Shown here one piece after another: positions 52,452 to 61,650 of a stretch of DNA of 64,000 nt. Source of the DNA: Planctomycetota bacterium (GTDB taxonomy: Bacteria; Planctomycetota; Planctomycetia; Pirellulales; Lacipirellulaceae); NCBI GenBank assembly GCA_029259945.1, contig JAJDEF010000026.1:115915-179914 (forward strand), given 5' to 3'. The first letter of the stretch is position 1, and each line of letters begins with the position of its first letter. Position numbers and translations under genes: made by a program. Under the pieces are notes generated by a model, which saw only the letters and a list, made by a program, of their open reading frames with translations, was not told the origin of the DNA and did not search any database.

Positions 52452-54776
52452 ATGGCAAATGCTTCTTCTATCTTTGGAAGACGGTCGAAGTCTTCTTGTT
52501 TCCAATACTTGCTGCTCGCGGTTCTGTGCGTTCAGTCAGGTTGTCAGCAGCAAGAAGATGACCGACAAGTCGTTACCCTTTGGCATCAGATGGTTCCTAG
52601 GGGACGGGTGGTGCTCGATCGACTCATCGCCAAGTTTGAAGCGGAAAATCCTGAATACCACATCCGCGCTCTCTATAAAGAAACCGAGGAACTTCGCAGC
52701 GGTTTTCAGGCGGCTGCACTAGCCGGCGTCGGCCCCGAGCTTATTTACGGGCCGTCGGACGTGTTGGGTGCTTATCATACAATGGGAATTGTCCAAGACA
52801 TGAACGCTTGGGCACCTTCTTTAAATCCCGAAGATTTCACCGAGGGGGCGTTAACATTCTTACCCTCGCACGATGATTCCGGCCAGCGTGTTTTGCTGCA
52901 GATTCCCGATCGATTCGGAAACCACCTGGCCCTGGTTTACAACCGCAACTTTATCTCATCTCCCCCCACCACGACGGATGAATTGATCGCACTGGGAATT
53001 CAGAACACCCTCGATGAAGACCAAGATGGTCGATTCGAGCGCTACGGTTTAGTCTGGAATTTTGTGGAACCTTTTTTTGCAATTCCATTTTTAACCGGAC
53101 ATGGAGCATGGGTATTTGACGATTCGGGCGAACCGGTACCTGCTCTAGATGCTCCTGAGTGTGCAGCCGCCTACGATTTCATCCTTTCTTTACGTGACAA
53201 ACATGGCATCGTCCCACGTAATTGCGACTACGAGACCGCCGACTCGCTATTCAAAAGTGGCAAAGCCGCCATGATTATCAACGGCGATTGGAGTTGGGCA
53301 GACTACCTCGAAACCAAGGGCATCGACGCAGCGGTCGCCCCCTTGCCCGTGGTGAGCGCGACCGGGAAACCGATGGCCCCGATGGTGTCGCCAAAAGGTT
53401 ATTCGCTCAACGCTTTTGCGACACCCGAATCTGCCGCCGTGGCAATGAAATTTGTTCTTTTTATGACCAGCGAAGGGGCACAGCGCGAGCTCATGCACGA
53501 GCTAAAAATCCTGCCTTCTCGAAAATCACTTCATATGGACCCCTTTCTTACTTCGGACCCTACCCTGCTAGCTTCAAAACAGCAGCTGGCCAATGGCCGA
53601 ATGATGCCCGTCGATACCGAGCTACGCGCCGTCTGGGACGCCATGCGTCCACACTATCAATCGTTGCTCGGAGGCAATGCATCGGCTCAAGAAGCAGCCG
53701 CAGCCATGCAGCGCGATTCCATTCGTTCTATCGAACTGATGAATCGCAAATCGACCGGAGATTCTGCCGCTTGGATTTGGCAACTGTTAGGCATTCTTAT
53801 TTGCGGGACACTCGTTGTCTGGCAACGCAAAAGCTTAGCCAATTTCATTCCCGATATTCGCCGCCAACCTTTTGCCTATCTGTTGGTCGCCCCTGCCCTG
53901 GCAACCATCTTTCTTACAATTGCTTTTCCTTTCTTTTACAACGTCATGCTGTCGTTGTCGGATATGTCGTTGACTAACTTTCAAGACTGGAAGATTATTG
54001 GTTTGGCAAATTATCTGGAAGTTTTTTCTGAAAATAAGTTCTTTACGATTCTGCTTAAAACACTGATTTGGACTGTGGTGAATGTGTTCTTTCACGTCGC
54101 CATCGGCGTGATGTTGGCGATGGCAATCAACGGCCCGATTCGTGGCAAGACAATCTACCGAATCTTGTTGATTATCCCCTGGGCCGTCCCCGCGTATATC
54201 ACCGCGCTGACCTGGCGGAGCATGTTTCATTTCGACTATGGAGCCGTCAATCTGTTGGCCAGTTCGTGGCCCATTAGTCTGCTCACGACAAGCTCTTGGT
54301 TTGTGGCACTACTAGGCAGCCCGCCCTACAATTGGCTGGGCGATCCTAATCTAATGTTTACGGCGTGTATCGTTGCCAATGTATGGCTCGGCTATCCGTT
54401 TATGATGGTAATCGCTTTGGGGGGGCTTCAGGGCATCCCTCAAGAACTCTACGAAGCGGCCCGCATCGATGGAGCAAATCGGTTCCAGCAATTCCGCAAC
54501 GTGACATTACCCCTGCTAAAACCTGTGCTAGTTCCTGCGGTGACGCTCGGGGCGATTTGGACTTTCAACAACCTCAACGTGGTTTGGCTGGTGTCCAACG
54601 GGGGTGAACCTGCGGACGAAACTCATATTTTGGTATCGTTTGTCTACAAAGCAGTGTTCAATCTATACCGTTATGGCTATGGAGCCGCTTTGTCGATGGT
54701 CATCTTTGTCATGCTGCTCGTGGCGAGCCTGATTTCGCTGCAAAGAAGTCGAGCGACGGAGAATGTTTATGGATAA
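52452..54776 (+). CDS. Fused maltodextrin-type solute-binding protein and MalF permease
   Basis: A single 774-residue chain. It has a lipobox (VQSGC, Cys31), a MalE-like periplasmic binding domain (about 35-425: VTLWHQMVP, VGPELIYGPSD, DSLFKSGKAAMIINGDWSW), a membrane helix at about 441-459, then a MalF-like permease (about 470-774) with six helices. The EAA loop, EAARIDGANRFQQFRNVTLP, is at residue 668. The frame is uninterrupted through both domains. MalG is encoded downstream with a 14-base overlap. No MalK-type ATPase is found in the window, so a shared ATPase elsewhere is needed. The binding domain appears tied to the transporter at both ends. Confidence 0.87.
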   Translation: MANASSIFGRRSKSSCFQYLLLAVLCVQSGCQQQEDDRQVVTLWHQMVPRGRVVLDRLIAKFEAENPEYHIRALYKETEELRSGFQAAALAGVGPELIYGPSDVLGAYHTMGIVQDMNAWAPSLNPEDFTEGALTFLPSHDDSGQRVLLQIPDRFGNHLALVYNRNFISSPPTTTDELIALGIQNTLDEDQDGRFERYGLVWNFVEPFFAIPFLTGHGAWVFDDSGEPVPALDAPECAAAYDFILSLRDKHGIVPRNCDYETADSLFKSGKAAMIINGDWSWADYLETKGIDAAVAPLPVVSATGKPMAPMVSPKGYSLNAFATPESAAVAMKFVLFMTSEGAQRELMHELKILPSRKSLHMDPFLTSDPTLLASKQQLANGRMMPVDTELRAVWDAMRPHYQSLLGGNASAQEAAAAMQRDSIRSIELMNRKSTGDSAAWIWQLLGILICGTLVVWQRKSLANFIPDIRRQPFAYLLVAPALATIFLTIAFPFFYNVMLSLSDMSLTNFQDWKIIGLANYLEVFSENKFFTILLKTLIWTVVNVFFHVAIGVMLAMAINGPIRGKTIYRILLIIPWAVPAYITALTWRSMFHFDYGAVNLLASSWPISLLTTSSWFVALLGSPPYNWLGDPNLMFTACIVANVWLGYPFMMVIALGGLQGIPQELYEAARIDGANRFQQFRNVTLPLLKPVLVPAVTLGAIWTFNNLNVVWLVSNGGEPADETHILVSFVYKAVFNLYRYGYGAALSMVIFVMLLVASLISLQRSRATENVYG

Positions 54777-55608
54777 GCCCGCCGAAAGCCGTTGGATCTC
54801 ATTGCTGCGTCACGCGGTACTGCTGCTCTTTGCCATCATTAGCATCTACCCCGTCATTACAGTGATGTCGATCTCCTTGCGCCCAGGCAATCAACTGCAA
54901 TCGACCGACTTATCGATCATCCCTGAAAACTGGAGCTTTGCTAGCTACTCACAACTGATCTATGAAGAGCCGTTTCTGCGTTGGCTGGGCAATTCCCTTT
55001 TGGTGGCAACGCTCGTCACATTCACCGGGGTCGTGATGGCGTCGTTCGGCGGCTACGCCCTGAGTCGATTCAAATTTGTCGGTCGGCAAACCACCATGCT
55101 GGCAATTCTCACTACGCAAATGTTTCCCGCCACCATGCTGCTCTTGCCGCTGTACATCTTGATTGCCAAACTTCATCTGGTGAATACTTTCCTGGGGCTC
55201 ATGATTTTTTACGTTTCAACGGCCCTCCCGTTTTGTATTTGGCAGATGAAGGGGTTCTACGACACGATCCCCATCTCATTGGAAGAGGCCGCCCGCATCG
55301 ATGGCTGTAGCCAGATGAGCGCTTTTACCCTCGTCATTTTGCCGCTCGCGGTACCAGGACTGGTCATCACCGCGCTATTTAGCTTTATGACAGCCTGGAG
55401 CGAGTACATTGTCGCCGCGCAGGTGTTGCAAGAATCCGATCTATTCACTTTGCCGTTGGGTATCAAGAACTTTCAAGCAAGCATGTCCACCCAATGGGGC
55501 CTCTATGCGGCGGCATCGATTCTCGTCAGTCTGCCGGTGGTGGTTGTCTTTCTTGTACTCAGCAAGTACTTGGTTTCGGGGATGACCCTGGGGGCAGTGA
55601 AAGAATAG
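54763..55608 (+). CDS. Maltodextrin-type ABC transporter permease MalG
   Basis: A 281-residue membrane protein with six helices. The N-terminus (SLLRHAVLLLFAIISIYPVITVMSISLRPG) and the EAA loop (EEAARIDGCSQMSAFTLVILPLAVPG, about residue 172) match carbohydrate-uptake MalG permeases. The last residues (SKYLVSGMTLGAVKE) match the MalG C-terminus that sits in the ATPase dimer. It overlaps the SBP-MalF gene by 14 bases and is the last gene of the transport operon. Confidence 0.9.
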   Translation: MFMDKPAESRWISLLRHAVLLLFAIISIYPVITVMSISLRPGNQLQSTDLSIIPENWSFASYSQLIYEEPFLRWLGNSLLVATLVTFTGVVMASFGGYALSRFKFVGRQTTMLAILTTQMFPATMLLLPLYILIAKLHLVNTFLGLMIFYVSTALPFCIWQMKGFYDTIPISLEEAARIDGCSQMSAFTLVILPLAVPGLVITALFSFMTAWSEYIVAAQVLQESDLFTLPLGIKNFQASMSTQWGLYAAASILVSLPVVVVFLVLSKYLVSGMTLGAVKE

Positions 55609-55733
55609 AGCATTTTATTGCAATGGCCATGCGTTTACAAAAAATCCCAAGGGAACTGTAAAGCCGCTAGGAGAGGTATTTGACACATGGGGTAATGTCG
55701 CTAGAATGAGGCGAAAACCCACGGAGCCCTGTT

Positions 55734-57458
55734 ATGTCAGATACTAAAGCTACCTCGCGCAAGTACTCTAAAAAGCAAATCGTGGCCGTCTTGCTGCTGC
55801 TTGGCCTAGGCTGGTTTCTATTCCAGCTCTTTGCGATGAAAACGGATATAGTGGTTTCCAAAGAGACTACGTTTATCACCGAGCCGTTGGGGTCTGACGG
55901 CTTGCCCGATTTTCCGGCTTATATTCTTGCTCGCGATAGCGAGGGAGTCACACCAGAGAACAACGCGGCTGTGCTTATTTGGCAGGCCACTTGGCCGGGC
56001 AATATCAACGAGCAGTATTGGGCGAAGATGGCCGATGCGCTCGGTATGAAGGAAGTGCCAACCGGAGAAGATAGCTTGGTCGGCGTTTATTCCCATGAGG
56101 TAAGAAACTCGGTTTTTGCTGAACTGCTAGAAGCATATTCTAGCGAACTCACCGACGAGCAAGCCGATGAACTGCTCACCGAAGAATGGCAGCAACGTCT
56201 GCAAAATGAATTTGCCGACGAGGCGATCGACGAAGCGATGCTTCATCCTTGGGCTAGCGAACAATTGCCGGCATTGGCTGCGTGGGCAGAGGCGAATCGC
56301 AAGCCGCTTGATCTTTTGATTGAGGCCGCCGCGAGGCCTAAGTATTTTGCGCCTTACCCCAACCTTCTTGACGGGGCCGACATATTATCAATGATTAACA
56401 TCTTACTGCCGCAAGTCCAAGAGATGCGAAACACAGTACGAGCTTTGCTAACGCGTGGCATGTGGAATCTGGGTAATGGGCGTGCGGACGAGGCGTGGGT
56501 GGATATCCTTGCTTGTTTTCGACTGGCGCAGCATACCGGTCGTGGCAATTTTCTTGTTGAGCAGTTAGTGGCCATCGCCATCGATGGGGTGGCCTGCCGT
56601 GCGACGGTGACCATCTTGCAACATGAAGACCTAAAAGCAGACCTGGCGGCTCAAATTCTTGCCGATTTGCAAGCATTGCCGTCGGTGTCGGGAGTGGCCT
56701 ACTCGCTTGACCAAGGCGAGCGACTTATGTTCATCGACATCGTGATACGGTGGTCACAGGGACAGGATAGCATGCAGAGTTTGACCGGCACTGGAAGTAG
56801 CGTCTTTGAGATGGTGTCGCATCTGGCCTTCGATTGGAATTTTATCTTGCGCGAGGGAAACGCTTGGTACGACCGCCTTGTGAAAGCGGGCCGCCTGCCG
56901 ACCCGTGCCGAGCGGAAGCGGGCGTTTGCTAACTTCGACGCCGAGCTAGCCAAACTAAGCGCCACGGCCACTGGCCCAGGGGCCGTCCTAGGCAGTATGG
57001 TGAGCCGAAGACGGCGTAGCCGAATGATGTCTGACGTTCTCCTCAGCCTTTGCCTCCCAGCGCTGAACGCCGCTACACGGGCGGAAGATCGCGCCATCAC
57101 TAAACAGCAGCTAACCGTGGTGGCGGCCGCCTTGGCGGTCTACCGTACGCGGCAGGGCGAGTACCCTGAAAATTTGGCGGAGCTCGTGCCGTCTATCTTG
57201 CCGAAGATGCCGTTGGATTTGTATACCGAGCAGCCCTTTATTTACGAACGGCAAAACGATGGCGGCTATCTGCTCTACAGCCTCTTTGAAAACGGCGTCG
57301 ACGATGGCGGCACTAACTATGGCGGCGAGATCATCGGTGGCGAGTGGGTTGACCAAGAGGACGAGGAACTGGATTACAATTCCACCGACCTAGTAATCCG
57401 CGTCCCCGAGCCAGCGTTCAAGTTGCCCAGGTTCCCCATCGAAGAACTCACGCCGTAG
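55734..57458 (+). CDS. Membrane-anchored hypothetical protein, planctomycete type
   Basis: A 574-residue protein with one N-terminal membrane helix (about 16-36, VAVLLLLGLGWFLFQLFA) and a long periplasmic or extracellular part. Acidic helical stretches lie at about 120-190. The end, AALAVYRTRQGEYPENLAELVPSIL ... GGYLLYSLFENGVDDGG, resembles the C-terminal part of planctomycete proteins with a type II secretion pseudopilin-like (GspG-like) end. Function is unknown. It follows malG by 125 bases and may be independent. Confidence 0.65.
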   Translation: MSDTKATSRKYSKKQIVAVLLLLGLGWFLFQLFAMKTDIVVSKETTFITEPLGSDGLPDFPAYILARDSEGVTPENNAAVLIWQATWPGNINEQYWAKMADALGMKEVPTGEDSLVGVYSHEVRNSVFAELLEAYSSELTDEQADELLTEEWQQRLQNEFADEAIDEAMLHPWASEQLPALAAWAEANRKPLDLLIEAAARPKYFAPYPNLLDGADILSMINILLPQVQEMRNTVRALLTRGMWNLGNGRADEAWVDILACFRLAQHTGRGNFLVEQLVAIAIDGVACRATVTILQHEDLKADLAAQILADLQALPSVSGVAYSLDQGERLMFIDIVIRWSQGQDSMQSLTGTGSSVFEMVSHLAFDWNFILREGNAWYDRLVKAGRLPTRAERKRAFANFDAELAKLSATATGPGAVLGSMVSRRRRSRMMSDVLLSLCLPALNAATRAEDRAITKQQLTVVAAALAVYRTRQGEYPENLAELVPSILPKMPLDLYTEQPFIYERQNDGGYLLYSLFENGVDDGGTNYGGEIIGGEWVDQEDEELDYNSTDLVIRVPEPAFKLPRFPIEELTP

Positions 57459-57476
57459 TTTCGGGGCAGCTAATTG

Positions 57477-57552
57477 AACCACAGAGGACACAGAGTAACA
57501 CCGAGATAAGCTTATTTTCAGGGACTCTGTGCTGCTCTGTGTCCTCTGTGGC
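57477..57552. repeat. ACCACAGAGG hairpin repeat
   Basis: GAACCACAGAGGACACAGAG (from 57476) is complementary to CTCTGTGTCCTCTGTGGCG (from 57534); a further CTCTGTG follows AGGGA at 57523. The stem is long and the loop about 30 bases. Same family as 30868, 34690 and 61507. It lies between the hypothetical gene and the DAHP synthase gene. Confidence 0.7.
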
Positions 57553-57733
57553 GAATCTTTTCTTTCTGCCTTCGATTGATCGTACCGAGCTTTGCAGTCG
57601 TTCTGGCCCAGAACCAAGAATGGTTTGATGCTTGCCCCTGCCTAGGCTAGACTGGAGGTTTCGACGTTGCTTGAACGTCCGTTATCCTCTAACGACATCA
57701 GCCGGAATTAGGCTGAACGGATTAGCCGAATTT

Positions 57734-58810
57734 ATGTCTGAACAGCCCCTGCCGATCCAGGATGTCAATATCCTGGGTACTACGCCGCTCACCTCCCCCG
57801 CCGATTTGAATCGCGAGTTGCCGTTGACTGCGCCTTTGGCGCAGTCGGTTTTTGAATCGCGTGAGACGGTCAAAAATATCCTCAGTGGCAACGATCGCCG
57901 GGTCATTGCGATTGTGGGGCCCTGCTCGATTCACCACCCGCAGAGTGCGATTGAATATGCCGAGCGTCTTGCGCCGCTGGCTGCCGAGGTACGCGACCGC
58001 ATAGTAGTGGTGATGCGTGTCTACTTCGAGAAACCTCGCACGACGGTCGGCTGGAAAGGGCTCATTAACGATCCGCACCTGAACGGCACGTTCGACATGG
58101 CCACGGGGCTGCGGCTAGCGCGAGAGATTTTGCTGGCCGTCAACGAATTGGGACTTCCCGCGGCCACCGAAATGCTGGAGCCGATCACCCCGCAATATAT
58201 CGCCGACCTCATTACCTTGGCCTCGATCGGTGCGCGTACTACCGAATCTCCGACGCACCGCCAAATGGCTAGTGGGTTGTCGATGCCGGTCGGTTTCAAA
58301 AACAGCACCGAAGGAAGCCTGGAAGTTGCCATCAACGCAATGCAAGCCGCCCGCGCTAGCCACACCTTCTTGGGCATCGACAGTGACGGTAAGACCTGCA
58401 TGGTGAATACCCGCGGCAACGACATGGGCCACTTAATTCTACGTGGCGGCCGCAGCGGGCCGAATTACGACGCGGCGAGTTTGGCAACTGCGAGCCAACT
58501 TTTGCACGAAGCGAACCTGCCTTCGCGTTTTGTCGTCGATTGTAGCCATGCGAATTCCAATAAGGCCTACGACAAACAGTCGATCGCCTGGAACGACGTC
58601 ATCGCTCAGCGAGCAGCCGGCAACGACACCATCGTGGGCTTGATGCTCGAAAGCAATCTCAAAGCTGGCAAGCAATCTCTAGGATCGAATCCCGACGAAT
58701 TGGAACACGGCGTTTCAATCACCGATGGTTGCATCGATTTTGAGCAAACGGCTGAGTTACTGCAGAGTGCCTATGCGGCGCTGGCTGATACGACCTGTGC
58801 TGTTGGCTAG
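57734..58810 (+). CDS. aroF: 3-deoxy-7-phosphoheptulonate (DAHP) synthase, class I
   Basis: A 358-residue enzyme that condenses phosphoenolpyruvate and erythrose 4-phosphate, the first step of the shikimate pathway. Motifs: VGPCSIHHPQSA, VVMRVYFEKPRTTVGWKGLINDP (PEP-site Arg/Lys), GARTTESPTHRQMASGLSMPVGFKN and VDCSHANSNK (metal His). The N-terminal extension is typical of the AroF/G/H feedback-regulated type. ATG 57734 is used since the upstream extension is not family-like. Which amino acid regulates it cannot be told from sequence. Confidence 0.94.
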   Translation: MSEQPLPIQDVNILGTTPLTSPADLNRELPLTAPLAQSVFESRETVKNILSGNDRRVIAIVGPCSIHHPQSAIEYAERLAPLAAEVRDRIVVVMRVYFEKPRTTVGWKGLINDPHLNGTFDMATGLRLAREILLAVNELGLPAATEMLEPITPQYIADLITLASIGARTTESPTHRQMASGLSMPVGFKNSTEGSLEVAINAMQAARASHTFLGIDSDGKTCMVNTRGNDMGHLILRGGRSGPNYDAASLATASQLLHEANLPSRFVVDCSHANSNKAYDKQSIAWNDVIAQRAAGNDTIVGLMLESNLKAGKQSLGSNPDELEHGVSITDGCIDFEQTAELLQSAYAALADTTCAVG

Positions 58811-58901
58811 AGCGTATCATTGAGTGCTCTGATAACTCCGGCCAGGATGGCCGGGCTATGTGGTTCTGCCTTTCCGATCGGTGGAAAGCCGCAACTAGCG
58901 A

Positions 58902-59969
58902 TTACTTGCGGTTGGTGGTTGCTTTTTTCTTGGCGTTTCGCTTTGCTTCACGGCGTGCCTCACGTTCGCTGTTTCGCTTTACATTCGCAGCGACGCGGTG
59001 TGGGTTCATGAGATACAGTCGCGGGTCGTCGATCACAAACGGTGTCGACCAAGTTTTTCCGTCGTTCTTGTTACAGGCGTTGAAGAAGAAGGTGCGGAAA
59101 CGCTCGGCGCGGAAACTGTAGGGAAATTGCGACGTCAGATAATCGGCGGCTGTGAGATCATCGACACCTTGGCTTGCGAAATAGTGAACCATGCCATCGG
59201 GGGTGACCGACATGCCGAGTGTCCACCAGCCAAAATCCTCGACGCTGATATTCTTCATACGAACGTCGCGTCCCTGGCGATTGCCGCGAACGGTAAGAAA
59301 CGCCGAATCTTCTTCGACTTTGCGATTGTTCTTGCTGCGAAAATGGATCCAGATGCCGGGCCAGTAGGGTTCGGCTTTGGTTTCTGAACGCCCGCCAAAA
59401 AAGCCACCGCTCTGTTCGGTCGTTGTGGTTGAGGCACTAATGCGAAATCCGAAGTGGGGGCCACTGCGGTTTTCCCATTCGTCAGCTGGCGGTAGATAAA
59501 CGCGGGCAACCACGCTGGGCGTGTCGGCAATGGGAATGCTCATGCCGAGTCGCGAAATGCAATTGGCGATCATATCGTCTTGCTGCACATCATAAGAGTT
59601 GTAACCCGGTATGCCTGAATTCAGTGTTCTGATCGACAACGCATGATGACTGCCTTCTAAACCACCTTCCGGAGTTGGCACCACTTGCATGTGGTCGGGT
59701 TGACCGCGCTCGGGACCCTCAATCCAACGACCATTCGTCGAACGACCTGTAGGCGACCGCAAGCGAGTATCTTGCTCACGCGAACTCTTCGGAAAATTGT
59801 TAATAAACCCCCAAGAGGTGTCCTCGAAATCATCGCCCACGTATTCGATCCAAGTGCCTGAGCCAGGAATAACGCCCCGATGAGGCGCTGCCTCGACACT
59901 CTCCGTGGTGAACTGGGCTGCAACAATGGCCAAAAGATAGCTGGCAACTTGGACGGTCGTGAGTTTCAT
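58902..59969 (-). CDS. Secreted hypothetical protein, planctomycete type
   Basis: A 355-residue exported protein. ATG 59969 precedes a signal peptide (LTTVQVASYLLAIVAAQFTTESVEA). The body has Trp-rich beta-type segments (GSGTWIEYVGDDFEDTSWGFINNFPKSS) and a later GIWIHFRSKNN; the end is very basic (about 320-355, KRNAKKKATTNRK). The sequence gives the impression of a jelly-roll-like beta-sandwich domain. I do not recognise the family. A GGCCAGGATGGCCGGGC palindromic repeat lies just downstream (58840-58857). Confidence 0.6.
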   Translation of the reverse strand: MKLTTVQVASYLLAIVAAQFTTESVEAAPHRGVIPGSGTWIEYVGDDFEDTSWGFINNFPKSSREQDTRLRSPTGRSTNGRWIEGPERGQPDHMQVVPTPEGGLEGSHHALSIRTLNSGIPGYNSYDVQQDDMIANCISRLGMSIPIADTPSVVARVYLPPADEWENRSGPHFGFRISASTTTTEQSGGFFGGRSETKAEPYWPGIWIHFRSKNNRKVEEDSAFLTVRGNRQGRDVRMKNISVEDFGWWTLGMSVTPDGMVHYFASQGVDDLTAADYLTSQFPYSFRAERFRTFFFNACNKNDGKTWSTPFVIDDPRLYLMNPHRVAANVKRNSEREARREAKRNAKKKATTNRK

Positions 59970-60134
59970 AACCAAATCTCTCGAAGGGTGAAGATCTACG
60001 GAAAGTATCAACCGTAGCGCAAATGCGGGTGTACCGGGTTAGTATCGGTAGGACAGGAACGACCGTATGACCGCCTCAGCAAGAAGTAGGCGCAGCTTGC
60101 CCAGTCCGACCGTCTTATCCCGCTGAAAAGACAG

Positions 60135-61460
60135 CTAAATACCAAACTGCCGCAGCACGACGTCTGCCACGTCGGTGTCTGCTAGCGGACGCTCGACAAA
60201 CACGCCCCGCTCTGAGGCGAACAACACACCCCGTCGGCTTGGGTCGGTTGCCGGCGCCCCGTGCGAACCCTTCACCAAGCTTGCATCGAGAGGCACACCG
60301 CCAGCATCTTGATCCCAGAAAAGTTCGACCGGGTCGTATCCTGGCTTGCGGTGAATGTCGACCGTTCGTGCGAAGCTCGGCGCGCGACTATCGTCGAACC
60401 ACCAGTAGTAGGCTTGCCAACTCTGAGGCTCGGAGATGATCACTAAGTCGCCGCCAAGCGGGTGATCGAGGTCGTAACGAGCAACTTCGTCGCGAGTGAG
60501 AACCTCGGCTATGCCCGCTTGACTTACAAGTAGTTCCTGGACTTGTTTGATCGTAACCGCATCTGAGTCCCGTACAAAAACATGAGCAAACTGATGGTCA
60601 ACCAGTGCCCAGGCTCGACTGGCTTCGAGATCGAGATGTTCGCCATCGCTTTCTTCTCGCACCGCCAGAAGTCCCGCCTCGCGGAGCGTCCGATTGGGGT
60701 AGCTAACATGATCGACCGCTGAGATTACATATTCGCTTGCCACAAGCCAAAGCGGTTGCGAGTCTTGGTAGGTGTTGGTGAATCCTTCAATCAACTTTCC
60801 AATTTCCGCGTCTAGCTCGACCAACGATCCGGTTGCCGCTTCGCTATCGGGCCCATGCTTTTGTGCGGCGTAATCAAGGTGTGGCAAATAGATGTAAAAC
60901 AGATTGGGGCGAAATTGGGCGGCAGCAAGAATGGCGGAGTCGACGATCCATGCCGTCGACTTGATGTTGGCTATCGGGCCCCAAAAGTGGTGGAGCGGAA
61001 AGTGCCCCAGTTTGTCAATCATTTCCGGATAGAAACTTTCGGGGCGGGTAGAGCACCACATCGATTCACTGCCGTCGGCGTTATGAATAGGCGCCGGGGT
61101 GCAAATGTAGTCTGCCCCACACTCTTTGCTATGCAACGGGAACCAAACTGCGGAAGTCAGCGAGCGATTATGCTCGTGCATCATGTCCCACAGTTGGGGA
61201 CGCTGGATGCAATCATTGGCGGAAGTCCACATCTCGACTTCATGCCGGTCTCGCCAATAAAAACCGTTCGCGACTACCCCATGCTCGCTAGGCGGAGCCC
61301 CGGTTGTCACATTCGCCTGCACTGGGCACGTTACCGCCGGAAAGCTTGCGACCAGCTCCGCACGGTCGCCACCAGCAACCAACGCCTGCAGGTTAGGCAT
61401 TTTTTCTAAATCCCGTTTCCGCAGGCCGGGAACCGAAAGTAAAACAACGTATTCAGACAT
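60135..61460 (-). CDS. Type I phosphodiesterase/nucleotide pyrophosphatase-like protein (EboF-like)
   Basis: A 441-residue alkaline-phosphatase-fold enzyme. YVVLLSVPGLRKRD (first metal ligand region) is followed by FPAVTCPVQANVTTG, with the nucleophile Thr, GVVANGFYWRD, YLPHLDYAAQKHGPDS (metal Asp and His) and VKGSHGAPATDPSRRG (metal His). These match nucleotide pyrophosphatase/phosphodiesterases found as the last member of ebo/edb clusters. The start is uncertain; an ATG four codons upstream is possible. It lies downstream of the EboE-like and EboC-like genes. Confidence 0.82.
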   Translation of the reverse strand: MSEYVVLLSVPGLRKRDLEKMPNLQALVAGGDRAELVASFPAVTCPVQANVTTGAPPSEHGVVANGFYWRDRHEVEMWTSANDCIQRPQLWDMMHEHNRSLTSAVWFPLHSKECGADYICTPAPIHNADGSESMWCSTRPESFYPEMIDKLGHFPLHHFWGPIANIKSTAWIVDSAILAAAQFRPNLFYIYLPHLDYAAQKHGPDSEAATGSLVELDAEIGKLIEGFTNTYQDSQPLWLVASEYVISAVDHVSYPNRTLREAGLLAVREESDGEHLDLEASRAWALVDHQFAHVFVRDSDAVTIKQVQELLVSQAGIAEVLTRDEVARYDLDHPLGGDLVIISEPQSWQAYYWWFDDSRAPSFARTVDIHRKPGYDPVELFWDQDAGGVPLDASLVKGSHGAPATDPSRRGVLFASERGVFVERPLADTDVADVVLRQFGI

Positions 61461-61506
61461 AGGAGGGGACATCTTATAAGTTATCAATAAAGCAAGGGGC
61501 AACTAA

Positions 61507-61650
61507 TAAACCACAGATGAACACCGATAAACGCTGATAAGTCATATGATACTGAGATCAATGCTCTGACACGTTAAAAACTCGACGAGTTAGTTAGTCG
61601 TGGAATAGCAGTCTATCATCCGTGTTTATCGGTGTTCATCTGTGGTTTCA
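61507..61650. repeat. Paired-arm ACCACAGATG repeat between eboE-like and eboF-like genes
   Basis: AAACCACAGATGAACACCGA (from 61508) is complementary to TCGGTGTTCATCTGTGGTTT (61629-61648). The arms extend to GATAAAC/GTTTATC. About 80 bases lie between them. The right arm includes the 3' end and stop codon of the eboE-like gene. Confidence 0.8.

Noticed and set aside
53222..53977. 251-residue open frame inside the SBP-MalF gene
   Set aside because: Same strand, different frame of a gene with strong domain evidence; the product is Arg-rich and has no domain.
60855..61409. 184-residue plus-strand frame opposite the phosphodiesterase-like gene
   Set aside because: Opposite strand carries all catalytic motifs; no family feature here.
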